Positions 8,103 through 17,668 of a stretch of DNA of 64,000 nucleotides are shown in pieces. The stretch spans positions 2,964,001-3,028,000 of the forward strand of contig NC_016584.1 in NCBI RefSeq assembly GCF_000235605.1. The letters are read 5' to 3'. Positions within the stretch are counted from its first letter, which is position 1; every line of letters starts with the position of its first letter. The notes below the pieces were generated by a model. That model ran no database searches and was not told the origin of the DNA. It was given only the letters and a program-made list of their open reading frames with translations. The position numbers were made by a program, and so were the translations under genes. Source of the stretch: Desulfosporosinus orientis DSM 765. GTDB taxonomy: Bacteria; Bacillota; Desulfitobacteriia; Desulfitobacteriales; Desulfitobacteriaceae.

Positions 8103-9374
8103 ATGATTTTCTGGCTTTGGCTCCTATTGGGAATCATACTCTTTATGGTTGTGTATACCATTCTTCCTGATTTATTTCTCCATCGTCTTGGCCTGGGAAG
8201 CTGGAAGAGACAATTTTCTCCTGGGGTTGCCCTTACTTTTGATGACGGGCCAGACCCTGCCTACACTCCCCAATTGCTGAACATTTTAGGGAATCATAAT
8301 ATTCCTGCTGCATTTTTTGTGGTTGGCGAAAAAGCACAAGAAAATCCAGACCTTCTCAAGGCAATTTTGGCACAAGGTCATGAAATTGGGGTACATAGCT
8401 TGCAGCACCGCTACGCCTGGTTTCAAGCTCCCTGGACAACTTGGCGGCAGTGGGATGAAGCCGTTGCCACAGTTGAACACATTACTGGAAAACCTGTGGT
8501 ATGGATACGGCCACCATGGGGAACGTTTAACCTGGCCCTATGGATTTGGATGATTGTACGTCATAAGAAAGCGGTACTCTGGACAAGTGAAGGCCATGAT
8601 TGGAAGGTTTCTCATAAACCGGAACAAATTGCCCAGCGCGTTCTGGAGAATACAGCGGAAGGGTCTATCATTGTCTTACATGACTCAGGCGGGGAGAAGG
8701 CGGCACCCGGAAATACCCTTAAGGCGTTAGAGATTCTTTGCCGGCGGATCAGGGAAGAACAAAAACTTCCCTTTGTAAAATTAGAGATTCCAACCTGGTC
8801 CATGACACGGCGTTTAACCTATCGATTTTGGGAAATGTGGGAGAAAGGCTTTGCCAGACTTTATAAAATTGAAAGGATAAGTGCCAATAATCTCCTGAGA
8901 CTCTCTCAAAAAAGGTACAAAGGACCGGACCTTTACTCTTCAGATGGGAGGTTGTTGGCTAAGGAGGGGGACATAGTCGGGGAAATACACTTTGATAATG
9001 CCCGTTTTATGGGTAAAGAGACCGATACTCAGTCAATTGCTCTGAAAGCACTGCATAAAATCAAACCCTCTCTTGCAGAAGTAGCTGCTTATATCAATCA
9101 AAATCCAAATTATGCTGAGATCAAAGTATTTCTAGGTTTAACTTTAATTCATCGCGGGGTTAAAAGACTGGGATTTGAAGTCAATGATGTGCCCATTACT
9201 TTCAGTACTCGTTTAATAGCCTTTCTGCAGAGGTCTATTATGCGAATCTATCATCCAAAGGGTAAGGTAAGAGCTGAAAAAATGAATACGATCTATCCAA
9301 AACTGGTGTTTATCACCAGAGAACAGCTCGTTTGCAAATGGTTAAATCAATTTGAAAATCCATTTAAAATATAA
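8103..9374 (+). CDS. Membrane-anchored NodB-type polysaccharide deacetylase with C-terminal YkoP-like region
   Basis: I choose ATG 8103, not GTG 8091, because AGAGGTG lies 9 bases before it while the GTG sits inside that site. About 423 residues: an N-terminal membrane helix (~1-22), then a NodB domain with TFDDGPDP (metal Asp pair), HSLQHRY (metal His) and RPPWG, and LHDSGG. The last ~180 residues form a separate domain resembling B. subtilis YkoP. NodB enzymes remove N-acetyl groups from peptidoglycan or other glycans outside the membrane. It closes the operon with the glycosyltransferase and VTT protein, which together suggest synthesis or tailoring of an envelope glycan. Confidence 0.85.
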   Translation: MIFWLWLLLGIILFMVVYTILPDLFLHRLGLGSWKRQFSPGVALTFDDGPDPAYTPQLLNILGNHNIPAAFFVVGEKAQENPDLLKAILAQGHEIGVHSLQHRYAWFQAPWTTWRQWDEAVATVEHITGKPVVWIRPPWGTFNLALWIWMIVRHKKAVLWTSEGHDWKVSHKPEQIAQRVLENTAEGSIIVLHDSGGEKAAPGNTLKALEILCRRIREEQKLPFVKLEIPTWSMTRRLTYRFWEMWEKGFARLYKIERISANNLLRLSQKRYKGPDLYSSDGRLLAKEGDIVGEIHFDNARFMGKETDTQSIALKALHKIKPSLAEVAAYINQNPNYAEIKVFLGLTLIHRGVKRLGFEVNDVPITFSTRLIAFLQRSIMRIYHPKGKVRAEKMNTIYPKLVFITREQLVCKWLNQFENPFKI

Positions 9375-9421
9375 TAATATAAATACATTACGAAAAGACA
9401 TTTATGAAAGTCGGGGATATA

Positions 9422-10546
9422 ATGGCAATCAACAGGGTAAATAGCATGGAAGTAAAAAAGATGAATCGAAATGCTATTTATAAATTTTTATATAAGAGGG
9501 AGCCTCTTGCCATTCAAGAAATAGCACAGTCTTTAAATATGAGTTTGCCGACTGTTACCCAAAATATTAAAGAATTGCAAGAAAGAGATTTAATTATTGA
9601 GACGGGTTTATTTGAGTCTACAGGCGGCAGAAAGGCCAAAGCAATAACCTATAATAACCATAAATACGCTATTGGCTTAGATATTACTCGAAATCATGTT
9701 GGAATTGTGTTAATTGATTTAAGGGGCAAGCTGCTTAAAAATGTTCGCAAGAAGTATCCATTTGTCAACTCCAAGTCCTATTTTGAAGGAGTTGGCAACT
9801 TAGTAAAGGAGTTTATTAATGAGTGCTCAATAGAGAATTCAAATATTTTAGGTGTAGGTATTGCTTTGCCTGCAATATTATCAGCTGACAAACAAACCGT
9901 TAATTACGCCACTGTTATTGATTTTCGAGGGGGAAGCGTAGAGGCGTTTTGTGAATTTATACCCTACCCATGCATTTTAAGTAATGACGCTAATGCAGCA
10001 GGATTTGCAGAATTATGGAATGAAGAAGATGTACAAGATGTGGTATATCTCTCACTTAATAATAGCGTTGGCGGGTCAATTATTATAGGAAAGAATGTTT
10101 TTTCAGGACAAAACCAACGCAGCGGCGAATTTGGACATATGACCATTGTTCCCAACGGCGCCACTTGTTACTGCGGACAGAAGGGTTGTGTTGATGTCTA
10201 TTGTTCAGCTAAAATCCTCTCAGACAGTACCAATGGAAGTATTGCTGAGTTTTTTAGACTTCTGAGATTAGGACATCAACCACAAAAAGCTCTATGGGAA
10301 GAATATCTTAACCATTTAGTTCTAGTTATCAATAATTTAAGAATGCTCTATGACTGTAATGTAATTCTGGGTGGATATGCGGGAGCTTATATGGATGAAT
10401 ACATTGAACTCTTAAGAGAATTAGTTTCAAAAAGAAATTCTTTTGAGGTTGACGGGAGTTATCTCCATGTCTGTAAATATAAGTTGGAGGCTACTGCCGT
10501 TGGAGCAGCCTTACAACATGTTGAACGATTTATTAATAGTATTTAA
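9422..10546 (+). CDS. ROK-family transcriptional regulator (XylR/NagC type)
   Basis: About 374 residues from ATG 9422, preceded by a GGGG motif; ATG 9404 is an in-frame alternative without a site. Residues ~10-75 form a winged HTH (EIAQSLNMSLPTVTQNIKEL). The rest is the ROK sugar-kinase-like domain, with NDANAAGFAE and the zinc-site stretch CYCGQKGCVDVYCS. The residue after GCV is Asp where Glu is common in kinases. It lies directly before a sugar ABC transporter and polyol catabolic genes in the same direction, so it is the likely local repressor responding to a sugar or polyol. Confidence 0.9.
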   Translation: MAINRVNSMEVKKMNRNAIYKFLYKREPLAIQEIAQSLNMSLPTVTQNIKELQERDLIIETGLFESTGGRKAKAITYNNHKYAIGLDITRNHVGIVLIDLRGKLLKNVRKKYPFVNSKSYFEGVGNLVKEFINECSIENSNILGVGIALPAILSADKQTVNYATVIDFRGGSVEAFCEFIPYPCILSNDANAAGFAELWNEEDVQDVVYLSLNNSVGGSIIIGKNVFSGQNQRSGEFGHMTIVPNGATCYCGQKGCVDVYCSAKILSDSTNGSIAEFFRLLRLGHQPQKALWEEYLNHLVLVINNLRMLYDCNVILGGYAGAYMDEYIELLRELVSKRNSFEVDGSYLHVCKYKLEATAVGAALQHVERFINSI

Positions 10547-10659
10547 GACCAGTTTTTTACGATATCATCTTTACTGGATATCAATGATTCAAGCAAGATG
10601 ATTGTTTGTTATTTACAAGATTAATTCTGAAATGTATAACATTACTAAATCAACAGTAG

Positions 10660-10689
10660 TTGACACTGAAACGAGAAAAGGGATATAAT
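10660..10689 (+). promoter_or_regulatory. Promoter of the sugar/pentitol operon
   Basis: TTGACA at 10660-10665 and TATAAT at 10684-10689 with an 18-bp spacer, in the 319-base gap between the ROK gene and the transporter operon. Downstream, AGACTT (about 10695) and AAGTCT (about 10720) form a wide inverted repeat that may be an operator. The gap holds no gene. Confidence 0.7.
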
Positions 10690-10865
10690 TTTAGAGACTT
10701 ATTAAAATATATTTACAAAAGTCTTATATAAATCACGAAAAATATGGTTTGTTATTTGAAGTGGTTTAAGTTGAGAAATATGAGGAATCTTAAACTATGA
10801 TTCAAATCCGGGTTTCTGGATCAGCATGAGAAAAGATCAAATAAATAATCTCATGGGGGAAGAAA

Positions 10866-12377
10866 ATGAACAATAATATTAAGCTGCGCGTGTCACAGAT
10901 TGAGAAATCCTTCCCGGGTGTTAAAGCTCTTGATAGGATTGATTTCGCTGTAAAAAAAGGTTCTGTCCATGTATTGTGCGGAGAAAATGGGGCAGGAAAA
11001 TCAACCTTGATGAAAATTATTAACGGGATATATCAACCGGATAGTGGTGAGATTTACATAGACGAAAAACCTGTTAAAATCAATAATCCTATCCAAGCGA
11101 GAAACCTGGGGATATCAATGATATTTCAAGAGATGAGTTATGTACCGGAGATGACGGTGGAAGAGAATTTATTCCTTGGGAACCTGCCTGTTAAAAGGTT
11201 CGGCAATGTTAATTGGAAAGAGGTAAGACAGCGAACTCAAGACCTCTTGCGAACTGAAAATCTTCCTTATTCTCCCACGACTCCGCTGAAAGATCTTACA
11301 ATCTCAGATATTCAGATGCTGGAAATCATTAAGGCTATTTCCTACAACTCAGAGATTATCATAATGGATGAACCAACCTCAGCTATTACCCTTAAAGAAG
11401 TAGAGAAACTTTTCGTTAAGATCAGAGAGCTTAAAGCCAGAGGGGTAAGTATCATCTATATCTCTCATAAATTAGATGAGATTTTCCAGATCGCGGATGA
11501 TATAACAGTCTTAAGAGATGGGACGGTTGTAGAAAGCCATCCTAAGGAAGAATTAGACATTGAAACGGTTATCTCCCTGATGGTAGGACGTAAACTAACT
11601 ACGACATTTCCCAAGGAACAAGTTGAGATTGGGGAAGATATGCTCGTGGTTGAAAACTTCAATTGTCCCAAAGTATTTCATAATGTCAATTTCCATGTTA
11701 AAAAAGGTGAGATTTTAGGATTTGCAGGTCTTATGGGTTCCGGACGAACGGAAGTTATGCGTTCTCTATTTGGGCTTGATCCTAAATCATCCGGAGTTGT
11801 AAAAATTAAGGGCGAAGAAGTTACCATAACCAATGTTCGACAGAGCATCGATAATGGAATGGTCATGCTATCTGAAGACAGGCGACGATATGGCATTATT
11901 CCTATGCGGTCGGTTAAGGAAAATACAACCTTATCCAACTTGAAAAGTGTTTTCTTTGCCTGCAGAAACCATAAGAAATTAGAAAAGAAACTTGTCTCAG
12001 ATATTCTTAATAAGATGAGAATAAAAACACCGTCTATGGATACGCCCATTGCAACCTTGAGCGGCGGCAATCAACAAAAAGTTGTCCTAGCCAAATGGAT
12101 GGTAAGAAACCCGGATATTCTAATCTTGGACGAACCTACACGGGGAATTGATGTGGGTGCTAAATTAGAAATCTATAAGCTTATGACGGAGTTAGCTAAA
12201 GAAGGTAAAGTTGTCATTATTGTTTCTTCAGAACTTCCCGAAGTTATTGGTATGTGTGACAGGATTTATGTCATGGCTAAAGGGACAATCACTGGCGAAA
12301 TAAATCGAAAAGACTTTTCCCAAGAGTTGATTATGAAATATGCTACAGGAACTTTAACATCAGAGGGGGTGAACTGA
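10866..12377 (+). CDS. Sugar ABC transporter ATPase, RbsA-type double cassette
   Basis: 503 residues with two ABC domains. The first has Walker A GENGAGKST (residues 39-47) and Walker B IIIMDEPTSA. The second has the glycine-rich but non-canonical Walker A GLMGSGRTEV usual for this family, then signature LSGGNQQK and Walker B ILILDEPTRGID. This is the standard CUT2 architecture for ribose, xylose or polyol import. It begins the operon behind a consensus promoter and is followed 1 base later by its permease, so the transporter is co-translated. Confidence 0.93.
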   Translation: MNNNIKLRVSQIEKSFPGVKALDRIDFAVKKGSVHVLCGENGAGKSTLMKIINGIYQPDSGEIYIDEKPVKINNPIQARNLGISMIFQEMSYVPEMTVEENLFLGNLPVKRFGNVNWKEVRQRTQDLLRTENLPYSPTTPLKDLTISDIQMLEIIKAISYNSEIIIMDEPTSAITLKEVEKLFVKIRELKARGVSIIYISHKLDEIFQIADDITVLRDGTVVESHPKEELDIETVISLMVGRKLTTTFPKEQVEIGEDMLVVENFNCPKVFHNVNFHVKKGEILGFAGLMGSGRTEVMRSLFGLDPKSSGVVKIKGEEVTITNVRQSIDNGMVMLSEDRRRYGIIPMRSVKENTTLSNLKSVFFACRNHKKLEKKLVSDILNKMRIKTPSMDTPIATLSGGNQQKVVLAKWMVRNPDILILDEPTRGIDVGAKLEIYKLMTELAKEGKVVIIVSSELPEVIGMCDRIYVMAKGTITGEINRKDFSQELIMKYATGTLTSEGVN

Positions 12378-12378
12378 A

Positions 12379-13371
12379 ATGAAACTAAAAAATAGCTTTT
12401 GGAGTACCGCGAAAAAGAAATACAGCATTTATTTGATTCTGGTAGGTTTATTTGTTATTTGTTCTTTTGCCAACCCTAATTTTTTGTCAATCAACAATCT
12501 GACGAACATTTCACGCCAGTTGTCGGTAACAACTATTCTGGCCCTGGGTGCAACTATGCTCATCATCAGCGGCATGCTGGACTTGTCATCTGGATCTGTA
12601 CTGGCACTTGCCGGAGTATTTGCAGTATCTACTTATAAAGCAACCGGCTCCTTGTTGTTAGCCGTTGCGGTAGGTGTTTTAACCGGAATTATATGTAATG
12701 CCTTAAACGCCTTAATGATCAGTACATTTAAAGCACCTCCTTTTATTGCCACCTTAGCTATGCTTACAGTGGCTCGAGGCGCAGCACTCCTATACACGAA
12801 AGGACAGAATATTCTCCAGTTAGGAAATTTTGTTAAGTTAGGGCAAGGCTCCATCGGAGTGGTACCTATTCCTATTATCTTTCTGATTGCCATTGCCATA
12901 CTGACCTGGTATTTGTTGAATCACACGCGCTTTGGCCGTTCTCTTTATGCTGTGGGAGGTAATGAAGAAGCTGCTATTGCCTCTGGAATTAACGTCCATA
13001 AAGTCAAGTATACTGCATTTATCATTAACGGAATTTTTGTAGGGATTGCCGGGGTTCTCTTTATGTCCCGTGTCAATGCAGGTCTTCCTAATGGCGCAAT
13101 CAATTATGAATTTACAGCTTTAACAGCAGCAATTATCGGAGGTACCAGCTTTTCTGGCGGTATCGGTACTGTCGGCGGAACCCTGGCTGGTGCATTTATT
13201 GTTGGGTTTTTAGATAACATTATGAACTTAAACAATGTTGATTCGTATATGCAACAGATAGTACGGGGCGTAATTATCGCTCTGGCAGTTATCTACGATA
13301 TTCGTTCAAGGAACCGCCGGTCAAACAGCATGTTGGTCAAAGAAAAAGAGCCGGCAGTGAGTAAAAAATAA
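12379..13371 (+). CDS. Sugar ABC transporter permease, RbsC-type
   Basis: 330 residues with about ten hydrophobic segments, typical of CUT2 permeases. Recognisable blocks are SGMLDLSSGSVLALAG near residue 65 and GGTSFSGGIGTVGGTLAGA near residue 255. The stop of the ATPase gene and this start are one base apart. It forms the membrane channel for the sugar bound by the lipoprotein encoded next. Confidence 0.93.
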   Translation: MKLKNSFWSTAKKKYSIYLILVGLFVICSFANPNFLSINNLTNISRQLSVTTILALGATMLIISGMLDLSSGSVLALAGVFAVSTYKATGSLLLAVAVGVLTGIICNALNALMISTFKAPPFIATLAMLTVARGAALLYTKGQNILQLGNFVKLGQGSIGVVPIPIIFLIAIAILTWYLLNHTRFGRSLYAVGGNEEAAIASGINVHKVKYTAFIINGIFVGIAGVLFMSRVNAGLPNGAINYEFTALTAAIIGGTSFSGGIGTVGGTLAGAFIVGFLDNIMNLNNVDSYMQQIVRGVIIALAVIYDIRSRNRRSNSMLVKEKEPAVSKK

Positions 13372-13494
13372 AAACATCAGTTTAAGGCTTGTTTAATAAT
13401 AAAAGATTCGTAATTCTTTAGAAAGACTTTGACAAGGATTAGATAAGCCTTACTGTTTAAAGATATATATAACTAGAAAGAGGGATGGGAACAG

Positions 13495-14478
13495 ATGAAG
13501 AAAAAACTGTTAGGACTAGTTTCAGTGTTATTAATGGGGACTTTATTAGTCGGATGTTCATCAAATAAACCGGCTGAGAGTGGTTCAGCCAGCGGCGAGA
13601 AAACATACAAGGTTGCTTATATTGCCCGAGCTCAATCCGACTCCTTTGCAGCTTGGCTTGCCAATGCAGTCAAAGATGAAGCAACAAAATATCCCAACAT
13701 CAAACTGGAGGTATTTGATGGTCAGGCAAACGATGATAAAGAAAACTCCATGATTGAAAATGCTATTACCAATAAATTTGATTTGATTATCGTTCAACCT
13801 AATAGCGGTGAATCTCAAAGACCATACGTTGAAAAAGTTGTTCAAGCTGGTATCTACGCCATTACTACTAACGCACGGATCGCCGGTATTGAAGGTGCAT
13901 CCTCAGTGGATGCTCAGCCTTACGAGCAAGCAGCCGTTAATGCCCGGGCTGCCTTAACTCAGGTTCCTCAAAACGCCAAAGTCGTTGTCTTAAAAGGACC
14001 TTCCGGTAACTTCCATGCTGATGAGCGTCGTGCCAGCTGGCAAAAAGAGTTCTTTGACAAACGCCCGGATGTTCAAATCGTAGGCGAACAAATTGCTAAC
14101 TGGAACAAAGATGAAGCTATGAAGTACATGGAAGACTGGGTTCAAGCGAACGATAAGATTGATGCTGTAATAGCTATGAATGACAACATGGCTGCCGGTG
14201 CTCTGGAAGTTGTAAAAGATAATCCAAAGTACAAAGATATGCTTGCCTATGGTGTTGATGGTACTGCCGAAGCATTATACCTCATTAAAGATGGTAAAAT
14301 GACCTCTACTTGCTTACAGAATGCCAATGAACTTGCCGAGAAACTCCTCGATGCCAGTAACAAGCTGTTAACCGGCCAAGAAAAAGAGATTAACACAGAT
14401 ATCGGCAATCCCCTTGTTAATAAGGATAATGTAGATGAATATATTGAAGTTCTGAAAAAATCCGGAACAATTAAATAA
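13495..14478 (+). CDS. Sugar-binding lipoprotein, RbsB/periplasmic-binding type I
   Basis: 327 residues. A lipoprotein signal ends at LLVGCSSN, so the protein is anchored on the outer face of the membrane. The mature part has the two-lobed type I fold with YIARAQSDSFAAWLANAVKD at the first strand and NDNMAAGALEVV and YGVDGTAEAL in the second lobe. It is the third transporter gene and is followed by a stem-loop that could stabilise its mRNA, as is common for binding proteins needed in excess. The ligand cannot be read from sequence; a pentitol or pentose fits the downstream enzymes. Confidence 0.92.
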   Translation: MKKKLLGLVSVLLMGTLLVGCSSNKPAESGSASGEKTYKVAYIARAQSDSFAAWLANAVKDEATKYPNIKLEVFDGQANDDKENSMIENAITNKFDLIIVQPNSGESQRPYVEKVVQAGIYAITTNARIAGIEGASSVDAQPYEQAAVNARAALTQVPQNAKVVVLKGPSGNFHADERRASWQKEFFDKRPDVQIVGEQIANWNKDEAMKYMEDWVQANDKIDAVIAMNDNMAAGALEVVKDNPKYKDMLAYGVDGTAEALYLIKDGKMTSTCLQNANELAEKLLDASNKLLTGQEKEINTDIGNPLVNKDNVDEYIEVLKKSGTIK

Positions 14479-14502
14479 TCCCATTTAACTCTCTGGAGTT
14501 CG

Positions 14503-14534
14503 CAGGACATTCTTCCTCAGGGATGAATGTCCTG
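14503..14534 (+). terminator. Stem-loop after the sugar-binding protein gene
   Basis: A perfect 10-bp stem (CAGGACATTC with GAATGTCCTG) lies within the operon. The T run is weak, so it is more likely a partial terminator or a 3' stabilising structure than a full stop. Confidence 0.5.
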
Positions 14535-14612
14535 TTCATAACATTACGCCGATAATCGCTTATATGCTTGCACCATTTTTAACTTATTCGTTTAACTCAA
14601 GGAGGGTATTCA

Positions 14613-15653
14613 ATGAAAAACAGAGCGGCCTATATGACAGGTCTCAATAAAATGGAAATCCGTGAGATTGAAGTTCCTGTACCGAAGGAAAAAGAGGTTC
14701 TTGTCAAACTGGAATATGTGGGAATTTGTGGCTCCGACGTTCATTATTTGGAACATGGCAAAATCGGGGATTTCATTGTTAATGGTGATTTTATATTAGG
14801 TCATGAATGTGCGGGAACCATTGAAGCCGTCGGATCAGGCGTAGAAAAACTCAAGGTGGGGGATAGAGTAGCCTTAGAACCGGGAATAACTTGTGGGCAA
14901 TGTGAATTTTGCAAGACGGGCCGATATAATCTTTGCCCGGATGTAGAATTTTTAGCCACACCACCCTATCATGGCTGCTTAATGAACTACATTGCCTTTC
15001 CGGAAAACATGGCTTTTAAGCTGCCGGAGACGATCTCAACCAAAGAAGGTGCTCTCGTCGAGCCTTTAGCCGTTGGTATGCATGCTGCGAAGCAAGGCAA
15101 TGTTAAGTTGGGAGATTCAGTGGTGATCCTGGGCTCAGGTACCATAGGTCTGGTTACTCTTTTAGCCTGTAAGGCCTTCGGGGCAACGGATATTACTGTT
15201 GTTGACGTTATTCCCAAGAGGCTGGAATACGCTAAAAAGCTGGGTGCAACGACGGTCTTGAATGCTGCAGAAGTGGATGTTTTAGCAGAAATCGATAAAC
15301 TTACGAATAACAAAGGCGTGGATGTTGTCATTGAGACAGCAGGCTCTGCCCAAACCATAGCCCAAACCCCCTATGTCATTAAAAATGGCGGGCGTATCGT
15401 TCTGGTTGGCATGGCACCTCAGGACATTATTGAGTATAACTTTGCCAAAATCTTAGCGAAAGAAGCCGAGATCAAATCCGTCTTCCGTTACAGAAATATT
15501 TATCCTCAAGCGATTAATGCCATTGCCAAAGGTATTATTGATATCTCCAGCATTATTACCCATGAATTCGATTTTGATGACGTTGCCAGTGCCTTTGACT
15601 TTGTAATTAACCATAAACAAGAGGTTGTAAAAGGGGTTATAAAAATAGGTTAA
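14613..15653 (+). CDS. Zinc-dependent polyol dehydrogenase (sorbitol/xylitol dehydrogenase type)
   Basis: 346 residues of the medium-chain dehydrogenase family. GICGSDVHYLEHG gives the catalytic-zinc cysteine, GHECAGTIEAVG the zinc-ligand His and neighbouring Glu, CGQCEFCKTGRYNLC the structural zinc site, and GSGTIG the NAD(P)-binding turn. Members oxidise sorbitol, xylitol or related polyols to ketoses. Placed between a sugar transporter and xylulokinase, the simplest reaction is xylitol or D-arabitol to D-xylulose. The start follows AAGGAGGG. Confidence 0.92.
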   Translation: MKNRAAYMTGLNKMEIREIEVPVPKEKEVLVKLEYVGICGSDVHYLEHGKIGDFIVNGDFILGHECAGTIEAVGSGVEKLKVGDRVALEPGITCGQCEFCKTGRYNLCPDVEFLATPPYHGCLMNYIAFPENMAFKLPETISTKEGALVEPLAVGMHAAKQGNVKLGDSVVILGSGTIGLVTLLACKAFGATDITVVDVIPKRLEYAKKLGATTVLNAAEVDVLAEIDKLTNNKGVDVVIETAGSAQTIAQTPYVIKNGGRIVLVGMAPQDIIEYNFAKILAKEAEIKSVFRYRNIYPQAINAIAKGIIDISSIITHEFDFDDVASAFDFVINHKQEVVKGVIKIG

Positions 15654-15701
15654 GTCAATGGAACCAATATTTATGGACTTGTTAAACAGGAGGGGTAGAC
15701 G

Positions 15702-17231
15702 ATGCAATATTTGCTTGGCGTTGATCTGGGAACTTCGGGTACAAAAACTGTGTTGTTTGATCTTGCCGGGAATCCAATCTGTGCTAAAACCATTGAATAC
15801 CCGCTATATCAACCGGCCAATGGTTGGGCAGAGCAAGACCCTTCTGATTGGTGGAATGCCACCTGTGACGGCATTAAATATGTAATCACTGCGAGTGGAA
15901 TAGATGCTTCTGAGATTGCCGGAATAGGTCTTTCCGGACAGATGCATGGGCTTGTAATGCTTGATAGGGATGGAATTGTTTTAAGAAAATCAATCATTTG
16001 GTGTGATCAGAGAACAGCTGACGAATGCCAACAGATGAATGAACTGGTTGGGGAACGAAGACTCATTGAAATTACGGCCAATCCTGCACTGACTGGGTTT
16101 ACGGCTTCCAAAATACTTTGGGTTCAGAATCATGAACCTGAACTATATGAAAAATGTGCTCATATTTTGCTTCCCAAGGATTATATCCGCTATATGCTGA
16201 CGGGTGAATTCGCTACAGAAATGTCTGATGCCTCAGGGATGCAGCTCATGGATATTCCTCAACGGCGTTGGTCTGATGAAATACTGTCGAAGTTTAACAT
16301 TACCAAGTCCATGCTGGGTAAGCTCTACGAGTCACCGGATATTACAGGTCAAGTACACCAAAGGGCCGCTGAGTTAACAGGACTGCGTGAGGGAACAATC
16401 GTGGTGGGCGGTGCCGCCGACAATTCTGCTGCTGCGGTGGGTACAGGGGTGGTAAGGTCAGGCAATGCTTTTACCACCATTGGTACCTCCGGCGTAATTT
16501 ATGCCATCTCTAATGATGTTTCCATAGACATTCAGGGCAGGGTTCATACATTTTGCAGTGCAGTGCCAGGGAAATGGACGGTTATGAGCTGCACCTTAGG
16601 GGCTGGCTTGTCCTTGAAATGGTTACGGGATACCTGCTGTCTTGAGGAAATCAAAGAGGCAGAAAACCTCGGAGTTGACCCTTATGTTGTGATGAATACC
16701 CTGGCTGAACAAGTGAAGCCTGGAGCAGGCGGTCTGGTTTATCTGCCTTATTTGATGGGGGAAAGATCCCCACATCCGGACCCTTACTGTCGCGGGGTAT
16801 TCTTCGGCTTGTCGGCTTCCCATAATCGAGGCAACATGATTCGTGCAGTCATGGAGGGAGTTGCCTATTCTCAACGGGAATGTGTTGATGTCTTTAAAGA
16901 AATGCAAGTCAATGTCCAGGATATGATAGCCTGTGGAGGGGGAGGAAGAAGTCCCCTTTGGAGACAAATGCTTGCAGATATGTACAATTGTCCTGTCAGC
17001 ACCATCAAAGCGGATGAAGGACCTGCTTTTGGTGCAGCTATACTTGCAGGAGTTGGAGCAGGAGTCTATACATCAGTAGAAGATGCCTGTGACAATTTGG
17101 TCATTAAGAATAGCATTCAACATCCTAATCCTGCTGCTCAAAAGACCTATGAGGAATATTATCAGCTTTATAAAAAATTGTACGTTGATTTACAGGAGTC
17201 CTTTAAATATTTGTCCAGACTCCCAAAATAA
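15702..17231 (+). CDS. xylB: Xylulokinase (FGGY family)
   Basis: 509 residues, usual for the family. The N-terminal phosphate-binding turn GVDLGTSGTKTVLFD, the substrate-loop GQMHGLV, and the C-terminal GGGGRSPLWRQMLADM and ADEGPAFGAAIL blocks match D-xylulose kinases. It phosphorylates D-xylulose to xylulose 5-phosphate, feeding the pentose phosphate pathway. It is the last gene of the operon and is followed by a strong terminator. FGGY kinases with other ketose specificity cannot be fully excluded. Confidence 0.9.
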   Translation: MQYLLGVDLGTSGTKTVLFDLAGNPICAKTIEYPLYQPANGWAEQDPSDWWNATCDGIKYVITASGIDASEIAGIGLSGQMHGLVMLDRDGIVLRKSIIWCDQRTADECQQMNELVGERRLIEITANPALTGFTASKILWVQNHEPELYEKCAHILLPKDYIRYMLTGEFATEMSDASGMQLMDIPQRRWSDEILSKFNITKSMLGKLYESPDITGQVHQRAAELTGLREGTIVVGGAADNSAAAVGTGVVRSGNAFTTIGTSGVIYAISNDVSIDIQGRVHTFCSAVPGKWTVMSCTLGAGLSLKWLRDTCCLEEIKEAENLGVDPYVVMNTLAEQVKPGAGGLVYLPYLMGERSPHPDPYCRGVFFGLSASHNRGNMIRAVMEGVAYSQRECVDVFKEMQVNVQDMIACGGGGRSPLWRQMLADMYNCPVSTIKADEGPAFGAAILAGVGAGVYTSVEDACDNLVIKNSIQHPNPAAQKTYEEYYQLYKKLYVDLQESFKYLSRLPK

Positions 17232-17297
17232 GACCAGGAGAGTTGGCTTTTGTAATTTAACTGGTATCTCGCAGGATTATAATTGTAGAGGATTCTA

Positions 17298-17336
17298 ACA
17301 TTAAAAGACAGCGGGTAAACCGTTGTCTTTTAATGT
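17298..17336. terminator. Bidirectional terminator ending the sugar operon
   Basis: A 13-bp perfect outer stem (ACATTAAAAGACA with TGTCTTTTAATGT) with an inner CGG/CCG pairing; T-rich on both strands. Confidence 0.8.
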
Positions 17337-17610
17337 AAAATCACCGTTTCTTCAATACCTGCCGATGTTTCCTCAGCAATTGAGGCAACTCGCTGAATAG
17401 AGGCATTGACTCTTCAGCCACTCCAGCGAAACCCTGGCAGATTCGATAGCGGCATTTAAAGCTAAAAGATTGGTCTGTACAGCTATGGATTTAATGATAT
17501 TAATCAGCTTGGAGATTTCTGAGGTTCTGCGTTCCAAATCTTTGACGTGGGCTATTGCCCTTTAGCCGAATATTGGCAATGGAGGCTCCTAAATTCTGAA
17601 AATACTAGAC
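17337..17610 (-). pseudogene. Decayed methyl-accepting chemotaxis protein fragment
   Basis: On the - strand one frame reads ISKLINIIKSIAVQTNLLAL then NAAIESAR, the highly conserved signalling-hairpin tip of chemoreceptors. Upstream in another frame is GASIANIRLK, and downstream further frames give GFAGVAEE and RVASIAEETSAGIEET, again chemoreceptor-like. Several frameshifts and small deletions separate these pieces, and both ends of the protein are missing. The segment is a relic between two intact genes. No start or ribosome site remains. Confidence 0.82.
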
Positions 17611-17668
17611 AATTAACCGTCCCCATGATACTTTAGTCTAAAATACTATTAAAAAGCAGGTGTCTTAG

